Positions 53,701-62,339 of a stretch of 64,000 nucleotides of DNA are shown in pieces. The position numbers and the translations under genes are program-made. The stretch is taken from assembly GCA_050283925.1 (NCBI GenBank), contig JBNOAI010000011.1, positions 62,001-126,000 of the forward strand, read 5' to 3'. The notes beneath the pieces are model-generated. The model did not search any database and had not been told where the DNA came from. It worked only from the letters and a program-made list of their open reading frames with translations. This DNA comes from ZC4RG25 sp023428365. GTDB lineage: Bacteria; Pseudomonadota; Alphaproteobacteria; Rhizobiales; Hyphomicrobiaceae. Each line of letters starts with the position of its first letter. Positions within the stretch are counted from its first letter, which is position 1.

Positions 53701-54443
53701 GCGAGCGAAACTACGGCTGGCGCGCGCCCGTCCTTCTCATCGCAGGAGTGCTTGCCGGCTGGCAGATCCTGTATTGGATCATAGGCGAGGTCGCCCTGCG
53801 GTCGCCGCTGGAGACGTTCCGTTTTACCGCCCACCTCATGACGCAACCGAATTTCTGGGTGAACCTGAATTCGTCGCTGATCGCGTTTGGAGCGGCGCTC
53901 GTCATCGGCGTCGTGGCAGGCCTCCTGATCGGTTTTATCCTCGGATTCAATCGCATGGCAGGGGAAGTCTTCGAACCGATGCTGGTGGCGATTTACTCGC
54001 TTCCCAAGGTCACGCTTTACCCGATCCTTCTGCTGGCCTTCGGTCTCGGAATATCAGCGAAAATTGCATTCGGTGCCATTCACGGATTTATTCCGATTGC
54101 ACTCTTTACACTTTCGGCCGTGCGAAATGTGCGTCCCGTTTATATCAAAACCGGACGAGTCTTGAAGTTGAACACGTGGACGATGGTCCGCAAAGTCCTG
54201 TTCCCCGCCGCTCTTCCGGAAATATTCAGCGGCTTGCGGATCGGCTTTTCGCTCACGCTGATCGGAACTGTGCTGGCCGAAATGTTCGCGTCACAGCAAG
54301 GTCTCGGCTACATGCTGATGAATGCGATCGGCTTGCACAACATCGATATCATCATGTCGGTGACCCTCTTGCTGACGATCTTTGCGGTCAGCGTCGGCGG
54401 ACTTCTGCTCATGATCGATCGGCGACTACATCGGCGCATTTAG
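53697..54443 (+). CDS. NitT/TauT-type ABC transporter permease (second)
   Basis: A 248-residue permease, helices such as LIAFGAALVIGVVAGLLIGFILGF and SLPKVTLYPILLLAFGLGISAKIAFGA, and the EAA loop RPVYIKTGRVLKLNTWTMVRKVLFPAALPEIFSGLRIG. ATGA overlap with the first permease. It ends the transport operon. Confidence 0.88.
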   Translation: MSERNYGWRAPVLLIAGVLAGWQILYWIIGEVALRSPLETFRFTAHLMTQPNFWVNLNSSLIAFGAALVIGVVAGLLIGFILGFNRMAGEVFEPMLVAIYSLPKVTLYPILLLAFGLGISAKIAFGAIHGFIPIALFTLSAVRNVRPVYIKTGRVLKLNTWTMVRKVLFPAALPEIFSGLRIGFSLTLIGTVLAEMFASQQGLGYMLMNAIGLHNIDIIMSVTLLLTIFAVSVGGLLLMIDRRLHRRI

Positions 54444-54472
54444 ACGATTCCGATAGCCTCGAAACCGGATAC

Positions 54473-54697
54473 CTAACCCGGCACAAGCGCCTCCAGATTG
54501 ACCGTCACTCCGACCTGCGAGAGCTGGGCAACCAAGATCTCGGCCGTGCGACGGGTCGACGGGTTTAAGAGAACCCACAGGTTCACAGTGAACCCGTTGG
54601 GATGCCTGGCTTCGGCAAATACCTTCTTCGCCTTTTCGGGATCGTAGGTCTGCTTGCCAAGTACGTCGCCGCCTATCAGGGCTCCGATACGCTTCAG
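54473..54697 (-). pseudogene. fragment of a peptide/nickel-type ABC binding-protein gene
   Basis: About 75 codons on the minus strand read RIGALIGGDVLGKQTYDPEKAKKVFAE then NGFTVNLWVLLNPSTRRTAE and ILVAQLSQVGVTVNLEA, which matches the inner part of the SBP_bac_5 family (Y-D-P-E-K-A-K-K-L-L-x-E-A-G-x-x-N-G). Signal peptide, most of the body and the true end are missing, and it is preceded by unrelated sequence. The remnant starts where the LysR gene ends, so a deletion or insertion junction lies near 54694. Confidence 0.75.
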
Positions 54698-55644
54698 CTC
54701 GTGGCCAATGCAGAGACCTTTGAATTCCCGCGCGCCGACGGCTCTGGATCGACAAAGTTTCCTTCTTCGGCGACGACGCGGAGCAGGAAGCCGGTAAATG
54801 CTTCTAGGAGACGCGAGCGCGGTCGCATGGATGGTACCATGAACCACATCGTGAAGCTGACCGTCGGCTCAAATGGCCTTATCGCAAGTTGATCCGGGAC
54901 GAAGCCCGAGGCGCTAAACGGTTCGACGACAGCCACACCAAGTCCGGATGCGGCAAGTGCACATGCGGCTTCCGCCTGATACGCCTCGGCAACGATATTG
55001 CGCTGGATCGGATAGTGCTCAAACGCATGATCCACGAGATGCCGCGACCGGTCCTCGCTGCCCAGCGAAATGAAGGGTACTCCATCCAGATCAGCCGCGT
55101 TGATCACACGCTTTGCAGCCAACGGATGGGACGGGTGCATCACGCAAACACCTGGATAGCTTCCGGCCGGCATAAAATCGACGCTCGCATGATGAGCACT
55201 CAATAAGCCAATCCCAAGATCGACCTGATTGGATCCGACAAGTTCCATCAGGGTACGCCCACTTTTCGTCACCAGGGTTGTACGTATGTCGGGCTGCATC
55301 ACGTGAAAACGAGCTATGACTTTAGGCAAAAATCTCGTTCCAATGGCTGGAAATGCGGCAATTGCCAAATGGCCGGAGCGCAAATCACGAATGTCCTGAG
55401 CGCGTCGTTCGACGTGGTCCATGCCAACGAACAGGCGATCTACTTCGCCAATCAAAACCTCCGCTTCGATCGTCGGGACCAAGCGATTACCGTGACGTTT
55501 GAACAGATCGAAACCGCATGATCGCTCAAGAAGTGCAAGTAATTTGCTGATCGCGGGCTGTGACACACATAAGTGCTCGGCAGCGCGCGTAACGCTACCC
55601 GTCTCCATCACCGCTCTGAACGCTTCAAGCTGACGATAATTCAT
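54694..55644 (-). CDS. LysR-family regulator (opine/amino-acid type)
   Basis: A 316-residue LysR protein starting MNYRQLEAFRAVMETGSVTRAAEHLCVSQPAISKLLALLE, the helix-turn-helix of the OccR/NocR/ArgP-like branch. The effector domain has GHLAIAAFPAIGTRFLPKVIARFH and a long C-terminal tail (VVAEEGNFVDPEPSARGNSK) ending where a gene fragment begins, so its last residues may be acquired. Divergent from the second importer operon, which it may control. Confidence 0.9.
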   Translation of the reverse strand: MNYRQLEAFRAVMETGSVTRAAEHLCVSQPAISKLLALLERSCGFDLFKRHGNRLVPTIEAEVLIGEVDRLFVGMDHVERRAQDIRDLRSGHLAIAAFPAIGTRFLPKVIARFHVMQPDIRTTLVTKSGRTLMELVGSNQVDLGIGLLSAHHASVDFMPAGSYPGVCVMHPSHPLAAKRVINAADLDGVPFISLGSEDRSRHLVDHAFEHYPIQRNIVAEAYQAEAACALAASGLGVAVVEPFSASGFVPDQLAIRPFEPTVSFTMWFMVPSMRPRSRLLEAFTGFLLRVVAEEGNFVDPEPSARGNSKVSALATS

Positions 55645-55754
55645 TGCTCAGCGTAGTATGAGTTTAGGTTATGGTAGTCGCAATTCATGCAATTTGACAA
55701 TTGTATTCTGGTGCCATGGAGTTGGGGTGTCCGTCGCGAAATAGGAGGTTAATC
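55645..55754. promoter_or_regulatory. divergent promoter region of LysR and importer operon
   Basis: An A/T-rich stretch of about 110 bases with the inverted repeat CAATT-TGAC-AATTG at 55690-55703 and TTGACA within it. It ends in AGGAGG, the ribosome-binding site of the importer operon. Confidence 0.45.
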
Positions 55755-56795
55755 GTGCCCCAACTTACTCCCGCGAAGTGTGCCCTCACCGCAATTGCTA
55801 TTCTGGCCTGTGGCGTTGGCGAAAGCCGCGCCCAAGGTGCTCTCACCGTCGCTCTCTATGGCGGAGAATGGGGTGATGCACTGCAAACCTGCATCCTCAC
55901 CCCCTTCTCCAAAGCAAAAGGCGTCACCGTTACGCCTGATCCCGGCACCTTAACGGTGACACTCGGAAAGCTGCGCCAGCAGAAGGGAAGCCCCGTCATC
56001 GACGTGGCTTGGATCGACGGCGGCGTATCGGAGCTGGCAGGTGCAGAGGGGCTGGCTGCGCCGATCGATGTCCCCAACATGGCCAACATGATCCCCGAAG
56101 GCATCTATAAGACGGCCTCCGGTCAGGTTTATGCGCTGTCGACCGGCTTTTACTCCATGGGCCTCGTCTACAATACCAAAGACGTGAAGACGCCACCGGT
56201 CTCGATCTGGGATCTGTGGAAACCAGAGTTCGACAGCGTGTCCACCGTTCCGAGTCCCAGCAACGCTATGGGCGTGCCGTTGTTCTTCCATCTGAACAAG
56301 CTTGCAGGTGGAACCACAGGCAATTACGAGGCCGCAGTCAAGCGGTACAAGGATCTCAAGGTCTCGTCGTTCTTCGATTCATCGGGCGGCGCCACCAACA
56401 ACTTCCAGAGCGGCGAAGTCATAGCCGGCGCGCACTACTCGAGCGCCGCATGGTCACTCGCGGACAAGGGTCTGCCAATCACCTACGTCGCGCCGAAGGA
56501 AGGCGCTCCGTCGAGCGACATTCGCGTTCACATCGTCGCTGGTACGAAGAATGAAGCGCTTGCGAAGGAGTTCGTGAACTTTGCTGTCGCCAAGGAGCAG
56601 GCGGCCTGCATGTCGGAGAAACTGTATCTAGGCCCGGCGACCAAGGACGTTCAGCTCAGCGACAAGGCGAAGAGCCGCCTGCCCTGGGGCAAGGATGGAT
56701 CAGTTGCCAATCTCGCCCTCTTTGACTGGGCGGTTGTCAACGGTGAGCGCCAGAAGATCATCGACATCTGGAACAAAGAAGTCGTCCGTAAATAA
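55755..56795 (+). CDS. polyamine/spermidine-type ABC substrate-binding protein
   Basis: A periplasmic binding protein of about 346 residues. GTG start eight bases after the very strong AGGAGG. The signal peptide ends ESRAQGAL, then LTVALYGGEWGDALQTCILTPFSKAKGVTVTPDPG, the PotD/IdhA-like pattern, and VAWIDGGVSELAGAEGL. Ligands of this group range over polyamines, amino acids, iron and small acids. First gene of an operon that includes catabolic genes, so the ligand is probably the substrate of those enzymes. Confidence 0.85.
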   Translation: MPQLTPAKCALTAIAILACGVGESRAQGALTVALYGGEWGDALQTCILTPFSKAKGVTVTPDPGTLTVTLGKLRQQKGSPVIDVAWIDGGVSELAGAEGLAAPIDVPNMANMIPEGIYKTASGQVYALSTGFYSMGLVYNTKDVKTPPVSIWDLWKPEFDSVSTVPSPSNAMGVPLFFHLNKLAGGTTGNYEAAVKRYKDLKVSSFFDSSGGATNNFQSGEVIAGAHYSSAAWSLADKGLPITYVAPKEGAPSSDIRVHIVAGTKNEALAKEFVNFAVAKEQAACMSEKLYLGPATKDVQLSDKAKSRLPWGKDGSVANLALFDWAVVNGERQKIIDIWNKEVVRK

Positions 56796-56837
56796 GGAGA
56801 TGGAAACAGGCTCAACCTGCATCAGGAGCTTGCGCCA

Positions 56838-57911
56838 GTGACCACCTCGACGCCTGCGGCGCTGATCAAGGTCGACCGAGTCGTAAAGACCTATGGCTCG
56901 GTCATCGCGCTCGACGACGTTTCACTCGATATCCAGCAGGGCGAGTTCGTTGCCCTGCTCGGACCCAGCGGATGTGGAAAGACCACCCTGCTCCGCCTCA
57001 TAGCCGGCTTTCTGGAGCCTACGAAGGGCACCATATCGATTGACGGAGTGGTGCTGAACAATGTGCCGCCAAACAAGCGGCCCGTGAATACGGTGTTCCA
57101 GAATTACGCCCTGTTTCCGCATCTGACCGTCGCGGAAAACATCGCATTCGGTCCCCGACGCCGCGGCGTGTCGACGAGCGATATTGCGGCAAAAGTCGAT
57201 GAAGCCTTGGCCATGGTGACGCTCCAGGGTTTCGGCGGCCGCTATCCGAGCCAGCTTTCCGGCGGCCAGCAGCAGCGCGTGGCGCTGGCGCGTGCGATCG
57301 TCAACCGGCCGCGCGTTCTGCTGCTCGACGAGCCGTTGGGAGCGCTTGATTTGAAGCTGAGAAAGCGCATGCAGATCGAGCTCAAGCAACTGCAGGAAAA
57401 ACTCGGTATTGCCTTCGTATTCGTGACGCACGACCAGGAAGAAGCGCTCGTCATGGCCGACCGGATCGCCGTCATGGACCATGGCCGTCTCGAGCAGGTC
57501 GGTACCGGCACGGAAATCTATCGCAAACCTGCCACGGCATTCGTTGCCGGCTTCGTGGGCGAGACGAACTTTCTCAAAGTTGTCGAGGACAGCGCGGGCC
57601 TGCGCATCGAAGGCACCGAGTGCATCATTGCATCTGCCCGTCCCAGCGCATCCGCAGCGCGCACCGCGATGGTCCGCCCCGAGGATATCGCGCTCGCTGC
57701 TGCCCCGGATACGACTGATCACATCGGTTTTGATGTCACAGTCCGCGACAGCATCTTTATCGGCAGCGCGACACGCGTTCTCGCCATCCAGCCGAATGGC
57801 GAGGAGATCGTCCTGCAGCCGCCCAACGGCAGTGCAGCAGAAGGGCTGACACCCGGGCAGGTCGTGCCGATCCATTGGCGTCGCGACAAGCTGCACATAT
57901 TCGACGCCTGA
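56838..57911 (+). CDS. polyamine-type ABC transporter ATP-binding protein
   Basis: A 357-residue PotA-like ATPase with GPSGCGKTTLLRLIAGF, NTVFQNYALFPHLTVAENI, LSGGQQQRVALARAIVNRP, VLLLDEPLGALDLKLRKRM and VTHDQEEALVMADRIAVM. The C-terminal 110 residues form the TOBE/MOP-type domain (GFVGETNFLKVVEDSAG, MVRPEDIAL). GTG start with AGGAGC upstream. The stop lies 33 bases before the AtuA-like gene. Confidence 0.92.
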   Translation: MTTSTPAALIKVDRVVKTYGSVIALDDVSLDIQQGEFVALLGPSGCGKTTLLRLIAGFLEPTKGTISIDGVVLNNVPPNKRPVNTVFQNYALFPHLTVAENIAFGPRRRGVSTSDIAAKVDEALAMVTLQGFGGRYPSQLSGGQQQRVALARAIVNRPRVLLLDEPLGALDLKLRKRMQIELKQLQEKLGIAFVFVTHDQEEALVMADRIAVMDHGRLEQVGTGTEIYRKPATAFVAGFVGETNFLKVVEDSAGLRIEGTECIIASARPSASAARTAMVRPEDIALAAAPDTTDHIGFDVTVRDSIFIGSATRVLAIQPNGEEIVLQPPNGSAAEGLTPGQVVPIHWRRDKLHIFDA

Positions 57912-57943
57912 GGCTTCGTAGGTATTTCGCGAGGAACATCGCT

Positions 57944-59293
57944 GTGCCGACTCCGATCACAGTTCTCACACCAACAGGAACCCTCGGCTATGGGTTTGGC
58001 GAGGCCGCACTTGCCCGCGGTATGTCGCTCAAGCCGTCAGTCATCGCCGTCGATGCAGGATCGACAGACCCAGGGCCTCACTATCTCGGCTCCGGCGAAA
58101 CGCTCGTCTCGCGCCACTCCATCAAGAAGGAGTTGACACAGCTCATCACGGCTGGCCGCGCAGCAGGCATTCCGGTGATCGTCGGCAGTGCGGGCGGTGC
58201 CGGCTCGGGAGTGCAGGTCGACTGGACGGTCGACATCGTCCGTGAAATCGCGCGCGAAAACAAACTGTCCTTCAATCTCGCCTGGATTTACGCCGACATT
58301 CCGCGCGACAGACTGAAGACCGCTTTCAAGGCTGGTGAGATCAAGGATTTCGAGGCAGGCTTCGATCTGACCGAGAAAGACGTTGACGAAGCCGTATCCG
58401 TCGTCGCGCAGATGGGTCACGAACCGATCTGTGAAGCGCTCGATAAAGGCGCGGATGTCATCATCGCCGGTCGCTCCTGCGACGACTGCGCGATCGCCGC
58501 CTACCCGATCTGGAAAGGTGCCGATCACGGCCTTGCCATCCATATGGGCAAGATCCTGGAGTGCGGCGCGTTCTCAGCCGAGCCGTTCGCGATGGACGTC
58601 ATGCTGGGGACCGTTGCGGACGATCATTTCATTCTGGAACCGGGCTCTCTGGATCGGCGGGCCTCGATCAAATCGGTTGCCGCGCATTCGTTGTATGAAC
58701 GGGAAAATCCGTACACGCATGCCGGACCAGGTCATCAACTTGACCTGTCGAAAGCCAGGTTCGCCGAGATCAGCGACCGCCAGGTCCGTGTCGAGGGCGC
58801 GCGCATCCAGGCGACGGACGACTTCTACGTCAAACTGGAAGGAGCCCGCACCATCGGCTTCCGCACCATCTGCATCGCCGGCGTACGTTGTCCGACGATG
58901 GTCTCGCGTATCGAGGAGCTTCTCGAAACAGCACGCGAAAAGACACTGGCCTACTTCGCCCCCGAACCGGTGCGGATCACGTTCCACGTCCACGGCCGCA
59001 ACGGCGTGATGCAAAAGCTCGAACCGCAGCGCAATGCGCTGTCGCACGAACTTGGCATCGTTATGGACGTGGTGGCACCGAGCCAGGAGTTGGCGCACGC
59101 CGCATGCCATCACCTCAGCGGCACGCTGCTGCACATGCACTATCCCGGCATCTTCAACACATCGGGCAATCTGGCGTTTCTCTATTCGCCGTCGGAACTC
59201 GATGCCGGGCCGGTTTACGAGTTCTCGATCTATCACCTGATGAAAGCGAAATCCCCGACCGAGCTGTTCCCCGTACACATGGAGAAGATCTGA
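57944..59293 (+). CDS. AtuA-family (DUF1446) protein
   Basis: A 449-residue protein of the acyclic-terpene-utilisation AtuA family. The GTG start has GAGGAAC at seven bases. The body shows DAGSTDPGPHYLGSGETL and IVGSAGGAGSGVQVDWTVDIV in the first third, DVIIAGRSCDDCAIAAYP in the middle and CHHLSGTLLHMHYPGIFNTSGNLAF toward the end. AtuA is needed for citronellol and geraniol growth in Pseudomonas, but its biochemical role is unclear. No other atu gene (carboxylase, dehydrogenase) is near, so another substrate is likely. The following gene is its usual DUF4387 partner. Confidence 0.85.
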   Translation: MPTPITVLTPTGTLGYGFGEAALARGMSLKPSVIAVDAGSTDPGPHYLGSGETLVSRHSIKKELTQLITAGRAAGIPVIVGSAGGAGSGVQVDWTVDIVREIARENKLSFNLAWIYADIPRDRLKTAFKAGEIKDFEAGFDLTEKDVDEAVSVVAQMGHEPICEALDKGADVIIAGRSCDDCAIAAYPIWKGADHGLAIHMGKILECGAFSAEPFAMDVMLGTVADDHFILEPGSLDRRASIKSVAAHSLYERENPYTHAGPGHQLDLSKARFAEISDRQVRVEGARIQATDDFYVKLEGARTIGFRTICIAGVRCPTMVSRIEELLETAREKTLAYFAPEPVRITFHVHGRNGVMQKLEPQRNALSHELGIVMDVVAPSQELAHAACHHLSGTLLHMHYPGIFNTSGNLAFLYSPSELDAGPVYEFSIYHLMKAKSPTELFPVHMEKI

Positions 59294-59294
59294 T

Positions 59295-59630
59295 ATGGCG
59301 GTACGTCAGGTCGCGCTGTCGGAGATTGCCGACATCATCCGCAGCAAGAACGCTGGTCCTTACCGGATCACGTTCGACATCATGTTCAAGGACCCGAAGC
59401 GCTATGCGCAGGTCCGTGACAGTGGCTCCATCACGCGTGAAAGCGTCGCCAAGGCCTTCGGCATCCCGGTCGAGGATGTGACGTCATTCTTCAATGTCGA
59501 CATGGCGAACGCCATCAAGGCGACGCTGCGCCGGCCCCTGACGCAGAGCGCATTCGGCGAGTCCGACGTCTACGGCTGCCAGCAGCACGCACCGCTGCTT
59601 GATCTCACCGTTTCCCTGAAGGACGCCTGA
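59295..59630 (+). CDS. DUF4387-family protein
   Basis: A 111-residue small protein with LSEIADIIRSKNAGPYRITFDIMFKDPKRYAQVRDSG, a conserved start of the DUF4387 family. It ends DVYGCQQHAPLLDLTVSL. It starts one base after the AtuA-like stop. AtuA and DUF4387 are often adjacent or fused, which suggests a two-component enzyme. Confidence 0.85.
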   Translation: MAVRQVALSEIADIIRSKNAGPYRITFDIMFKDPKRYAQVRDSGSITRESVAKAFGIPVEDVTSFFNVDMANAIKATLRRPLTQSAFGESDVYGCQQHAPLLDLTVSLKDA

Positions 59631-59631
59631 C

Positions 59632-60474
59632 ATGCGGATTACGCGGGAATGGGCGCTTGTTCTGATCGGCCTGCCGATCGCGTTCATTGTCGCGTTCTTC
59701 TTCGTGCCGTTCGCCATTGTAGTTCTGGACAGTCTCAGGACTCCTGAAGGAGCCTGGACGCTGGCCCACTATCGCAAGGCCATCGGCGATCCGTTCTATT
59801 GGGAAGTCCTGCTCATTACGTTCAGACTGTCACTGTGGGTGACGATCGCCGCGTTTCTGATCGGCTATCCGCTGGCCTATTTCATTGTGCGCATGGTGGA
59901 CAGCAGACTGTTGCGCAGTCTGCTTTACATCATAGTGGTGACGCCGCTCTTCACGAGCAATATCGTCCGCGCCTTCGGCTGGATCGTGCTGCTGGGCCGC
60001 CGCGGTCTCGTCAATGACGCCCTGGTTGCAACCGGCATCACCGAGCGGCCGATCCCGCTCCTTTATGGCGAAACCAGCATCGTCATCGGACTCACCTACA
60101 TCATGGTGCCGTTCATGGTGCTGACCATCGCCAGCGTGCTGCAGAACATCGACCGTTCTCTGGAAGAAGCCGCCCGCGATCTCGGCGGGGGTGCGTGGAG
60201 CGCGTTCTGGCGTGTCACGTTTCCTCTCAGCATGCCCGGTGTCATTGCCGGCGCGCTGATCGTATTCACACTCTCCGTCAGCGCCTACGTTACGCCGAGC
60301 ATCCTGAGCGGCGGACGGCAGAATACGACCTCCATCCTCATTTTCCAGCAGTACGCTTCAATTCTCGACTTCCACTTCGGCGGCGCACTCGCAGTGGTTC
60401 TGCTCGTGACAACCATCATTCTGGTCAGCGTTTCGCTGATCGGAGCCAACCGGCGTCAACAGGTGACATCATGA
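59632..60474 (+). CDS. polyamine-type ABC transporter permease (PotB-like)
   Basis: A 280-residue permease with six helices, starting LVLIGLPIAFIVAFFFVPFAIVV. The EAA loop is RSLEEAARDLGGGAWSAFWRVTFPLSMPGVIAGAL, typical of PotB. It starts right after DUF4387, so the transporter genes are interrupted by two enzyme genes. Confidence 0.92.
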   Translation: MRITREWALVLIGLPIAFIVAFFFVPFAIVVLDSLRTPEGAWTLAHYRKAIGDPFYWEVLLITFRLSLWVTIAAFLIGYPLAYFIVRMVDSRLLRSLLYIIVVTPLFTSNIVRAFGWIVLLGRRGLVNDALVATGITERPIPLLYGETSIVIGLTYIMVPFMVLTIASVLQNIDRSLEEAARDLGGGAWSAFWRVTFPLSMPGVIAGALIVFTLSVSAYVTPSILSGGRQNTTSILIFQQYASILDFHFGGALAVVLLVTTIILVSVSLIGANRRQQVTS

Positions 60475-61292
60475 GCACCTGGGCCATGGGTCCATCCGAA
60501 CGCATCGGGCGCCTGGCCCTGACGCTGCTCGCCTGGGTGATCGTCGTCTATCTCCTGCTGCCGCTGTCAATTATCGTCGGTACGTCCTTCACGACGACGG
60601 AATTTTTGAAATTCCCGCCGGAGGGGTTCACACTCAACTGGTATACGAAGTTTCTGGGTGATGCGTCGTACCTTCAGTCGCTCGGACTGAGCGCAATGCT
60701 CGCTCTCAGCGCGACATTCACCGCCGTCGTGCTTGGAGTGCCGGTTGCCTTGGTGCTGGCGCGCTCAGACCTGCCCGGATCGAATGTCATCTCGGCCATC
60801 TTCCTGTCACCACTCATCCTGCCGCCGATCGTGATCGGAGCTGCGCTGCTGCAGTTCGCAACCAGCGTCGGAATCGCGCGCACGTTCTGGGCGCTGTTTG
60901 TCGGCCATGTGGTTCTGATCATCCCCTATATCATCCGCACGACGCTGACGTCGCTGGCGCGTTTCAATCTTGCCCTGGAAGAAGCTGCCCTCGACCTCGG
61001 CGCATCCCGTTTCGAAACCTTCCGCCTGATCACCCTGCCGCTCATCAAGCCCGGCGTGTTTGCAGGCTCGCTGTTCGCCCTGATCATGTCGTGGATCAAT
61101 GTGGAGATCAGCATCTTCAACACAACCGCCAGCCTGATGCCGATCCCCGTCAAGCTGTTCAACTACATCCAATACAACGTCGACCCCATGATCGCCGCCG
61201 TCTCCGCGACGACGGTCTATGTCGCCGTGATCGTCGTCATCCTGCTCGACCGCACGATCGGCATCGAGCGGGCAGCTATCAATCGAACTTAA
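60471..61292 (+). CDS. polyamine-type ABC transporter permease (PotC-like)
   Basis: A 273-residue permease. The ATG overlaps the stop of the first permease. Helices include LTLLAWVIVVYLLLPLSIIVGTSF and the EAA loop is LALEEAALDLGASRFETFRLITLPLIKPGVFAGSLFAL, as in PotC. The frame is open upstream but inside the other gene. Confidence 0.92.
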   Translation: MSTWAMGPSERIGRLALTLLAWVIVVYLLLPLSIIVGTSFTTTEFLKFPPEGFTLNWYTKFLGDASYLQSLGLSAMLALSATFTAVVLGVPVALVLARSDLPGSNVISAIFLSPLILPPIVIGAALLQFATSVGIARTFWALFVGHVVLIIPYIIRTTLTSLARFNLALEEAALDLGASRFETFRLITLPLIKPGVFAGSLFALIMSWINVEISIFNTTASLMPIPVKLFNYIQYNVDPMIAAVSATTVYVAVIVVILLDRTIGIERAAINRT

Positions 61293-61307
61293 GAAGGAAC
61301 AGGAACC

Positions 61308-62312
61308 ATGCGGTCCAGACATGTCATTACGACGATCGACTCGCACACCGGCGGCGAGGCGACGCGGCTGATCGTCAGCGGCATTCCGCTGAAGGGCAAA
61401 ACGCTGCTCGAACAGCGTGACTACATGAAGAACAATTTCGACCATCTGCGCTCGGCGCTGATGTGCGAGCCGCGCGGGCATCGCGGCATGTTCGGCTGCG
61501 TGATGGCGCCAGCAACGCGTCCGGAAGTGGACTTCGGCATCATCTGGGTCGACCATGACGGCAGCTATCTCAATATGTGCGGTCACGGCACCATCGGCAT
61601 CGGCTTCGTTTGCGTCGAGGCCGGATTGGTCAAGGTCGAAGAGCCGCTGACCAAGATCAAGATCGACATGCCGGCCGGCCTGGTCGAAGCGCACGTCACC
61701 GTCGAGAACGGCCGCGCCAAGCGCACCGCCATCGTCAACGTGCCGTCCTTCCTCTACAAGCGCGACATTGAAGTGAACGTGCCGGGATACGGTGTCGTGC
61801 CTGTCGATATTTCGTTTGGCGGCAGCTTCTTCGCTGGTGTTCAAGGCAAGTCGCTCGGCATCGAAGTCGGCCCGGAAAACGTCGAAAAACTGGTCAAGGC
61901 CGGTCTGGCGATCCGCCACGCGGTCAACGAACAAGTCAAGGTCCAGCATCCGACGACCGCTCACATCAAGAGCGTCGATCTCGTCACGATCTGGGGACCA
62001 GGCCGCGCGCCGGGCGCCCTCTATAAGAACATTCACGTGTTCTGCGACGGCTCGTTCGATCGCTCTCCGGGCGGCACCGGGACATCGCACATGATGCCCA
62101 TCATGATCAGCCGCGGCCTCATGAAGGAAGACGAGCCGATCATCTCCGAAGGCATCACCGGTTCCGTGTTCGGCGGCCGTATGTTGTCGAAACTGAAGGT
62201 CGGCGAGTTCGATGCATGGGTGCCGGAAATCAGCGGCACGGCCTATCTCACCGGCTTCCATCAATTCGTGATCGATCCGGATGATCCGCAGGCTCATGGC
62301 TTCCGGATCTAA
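61308..62312 (+). CDS. proline racemase-family protein with second active-site Cys replaced by Gly
   Basis: A 334-residue protein of the proline racemase/hydroxyproline epimerase fold. It has IDSHTGGEATRLIVSG at the start and LNMCGHGTIGIGF (first catalytic Cys). In the second catalytic loop, where racemases have DRSPC and trans-3-hydroxyproline dehydratases have Thr, it reads DRSPGGTGTSH. It can therefore hardly act as a two-base racemase. A one-base dehydratase, isomerase or other lyase is more likely. AAGGAACAGGAACC lies upstream. It follows the second permease by 15 bases in the operon. Confidence 0.88.
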   Translation: MRSRHVITTIDSHTGGEATRLIVSGIPLKGKTLLEQRDYMKNNFDHLRSALMCEPRGHRGMFGCVMAPATRPEVDFGIIWVDHDGSYLNMCGHGTIGIGFVCVEAGLVKVEEPLTKIKIDMPAGLVEAHVTVENGRAKRTAIVNVPSFLYKRDIEVNVPGYGVVPVDISFGGSFFAGVQGKSLGIEVGPENVEKLVKAGLAIRHAVNEQVKVQHPTTAHIKSVDLVTIWGPGRAPGALYKNIHVFCDGSFDRSPGGTGTSHMMPIMISRGLMKEDEPIISEGITGSVFGGRMLSKLKVGEFDAWVPEISGTAYLTGFHQFVIDPDDPQAHGFRI

Positions 62313-62339
62313 CAAGATACTCGTTTAGAGAGACGGTCC

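Noticed and set aside
60807..62315. A 502-codon open frame on the minus strand
   Set aside because: It is antisense to the permease and racemase-like genes, whose motifs are clear. Its Asp/His/Arg-rich composition is the usual mirror of a G+C-rich coding strand.
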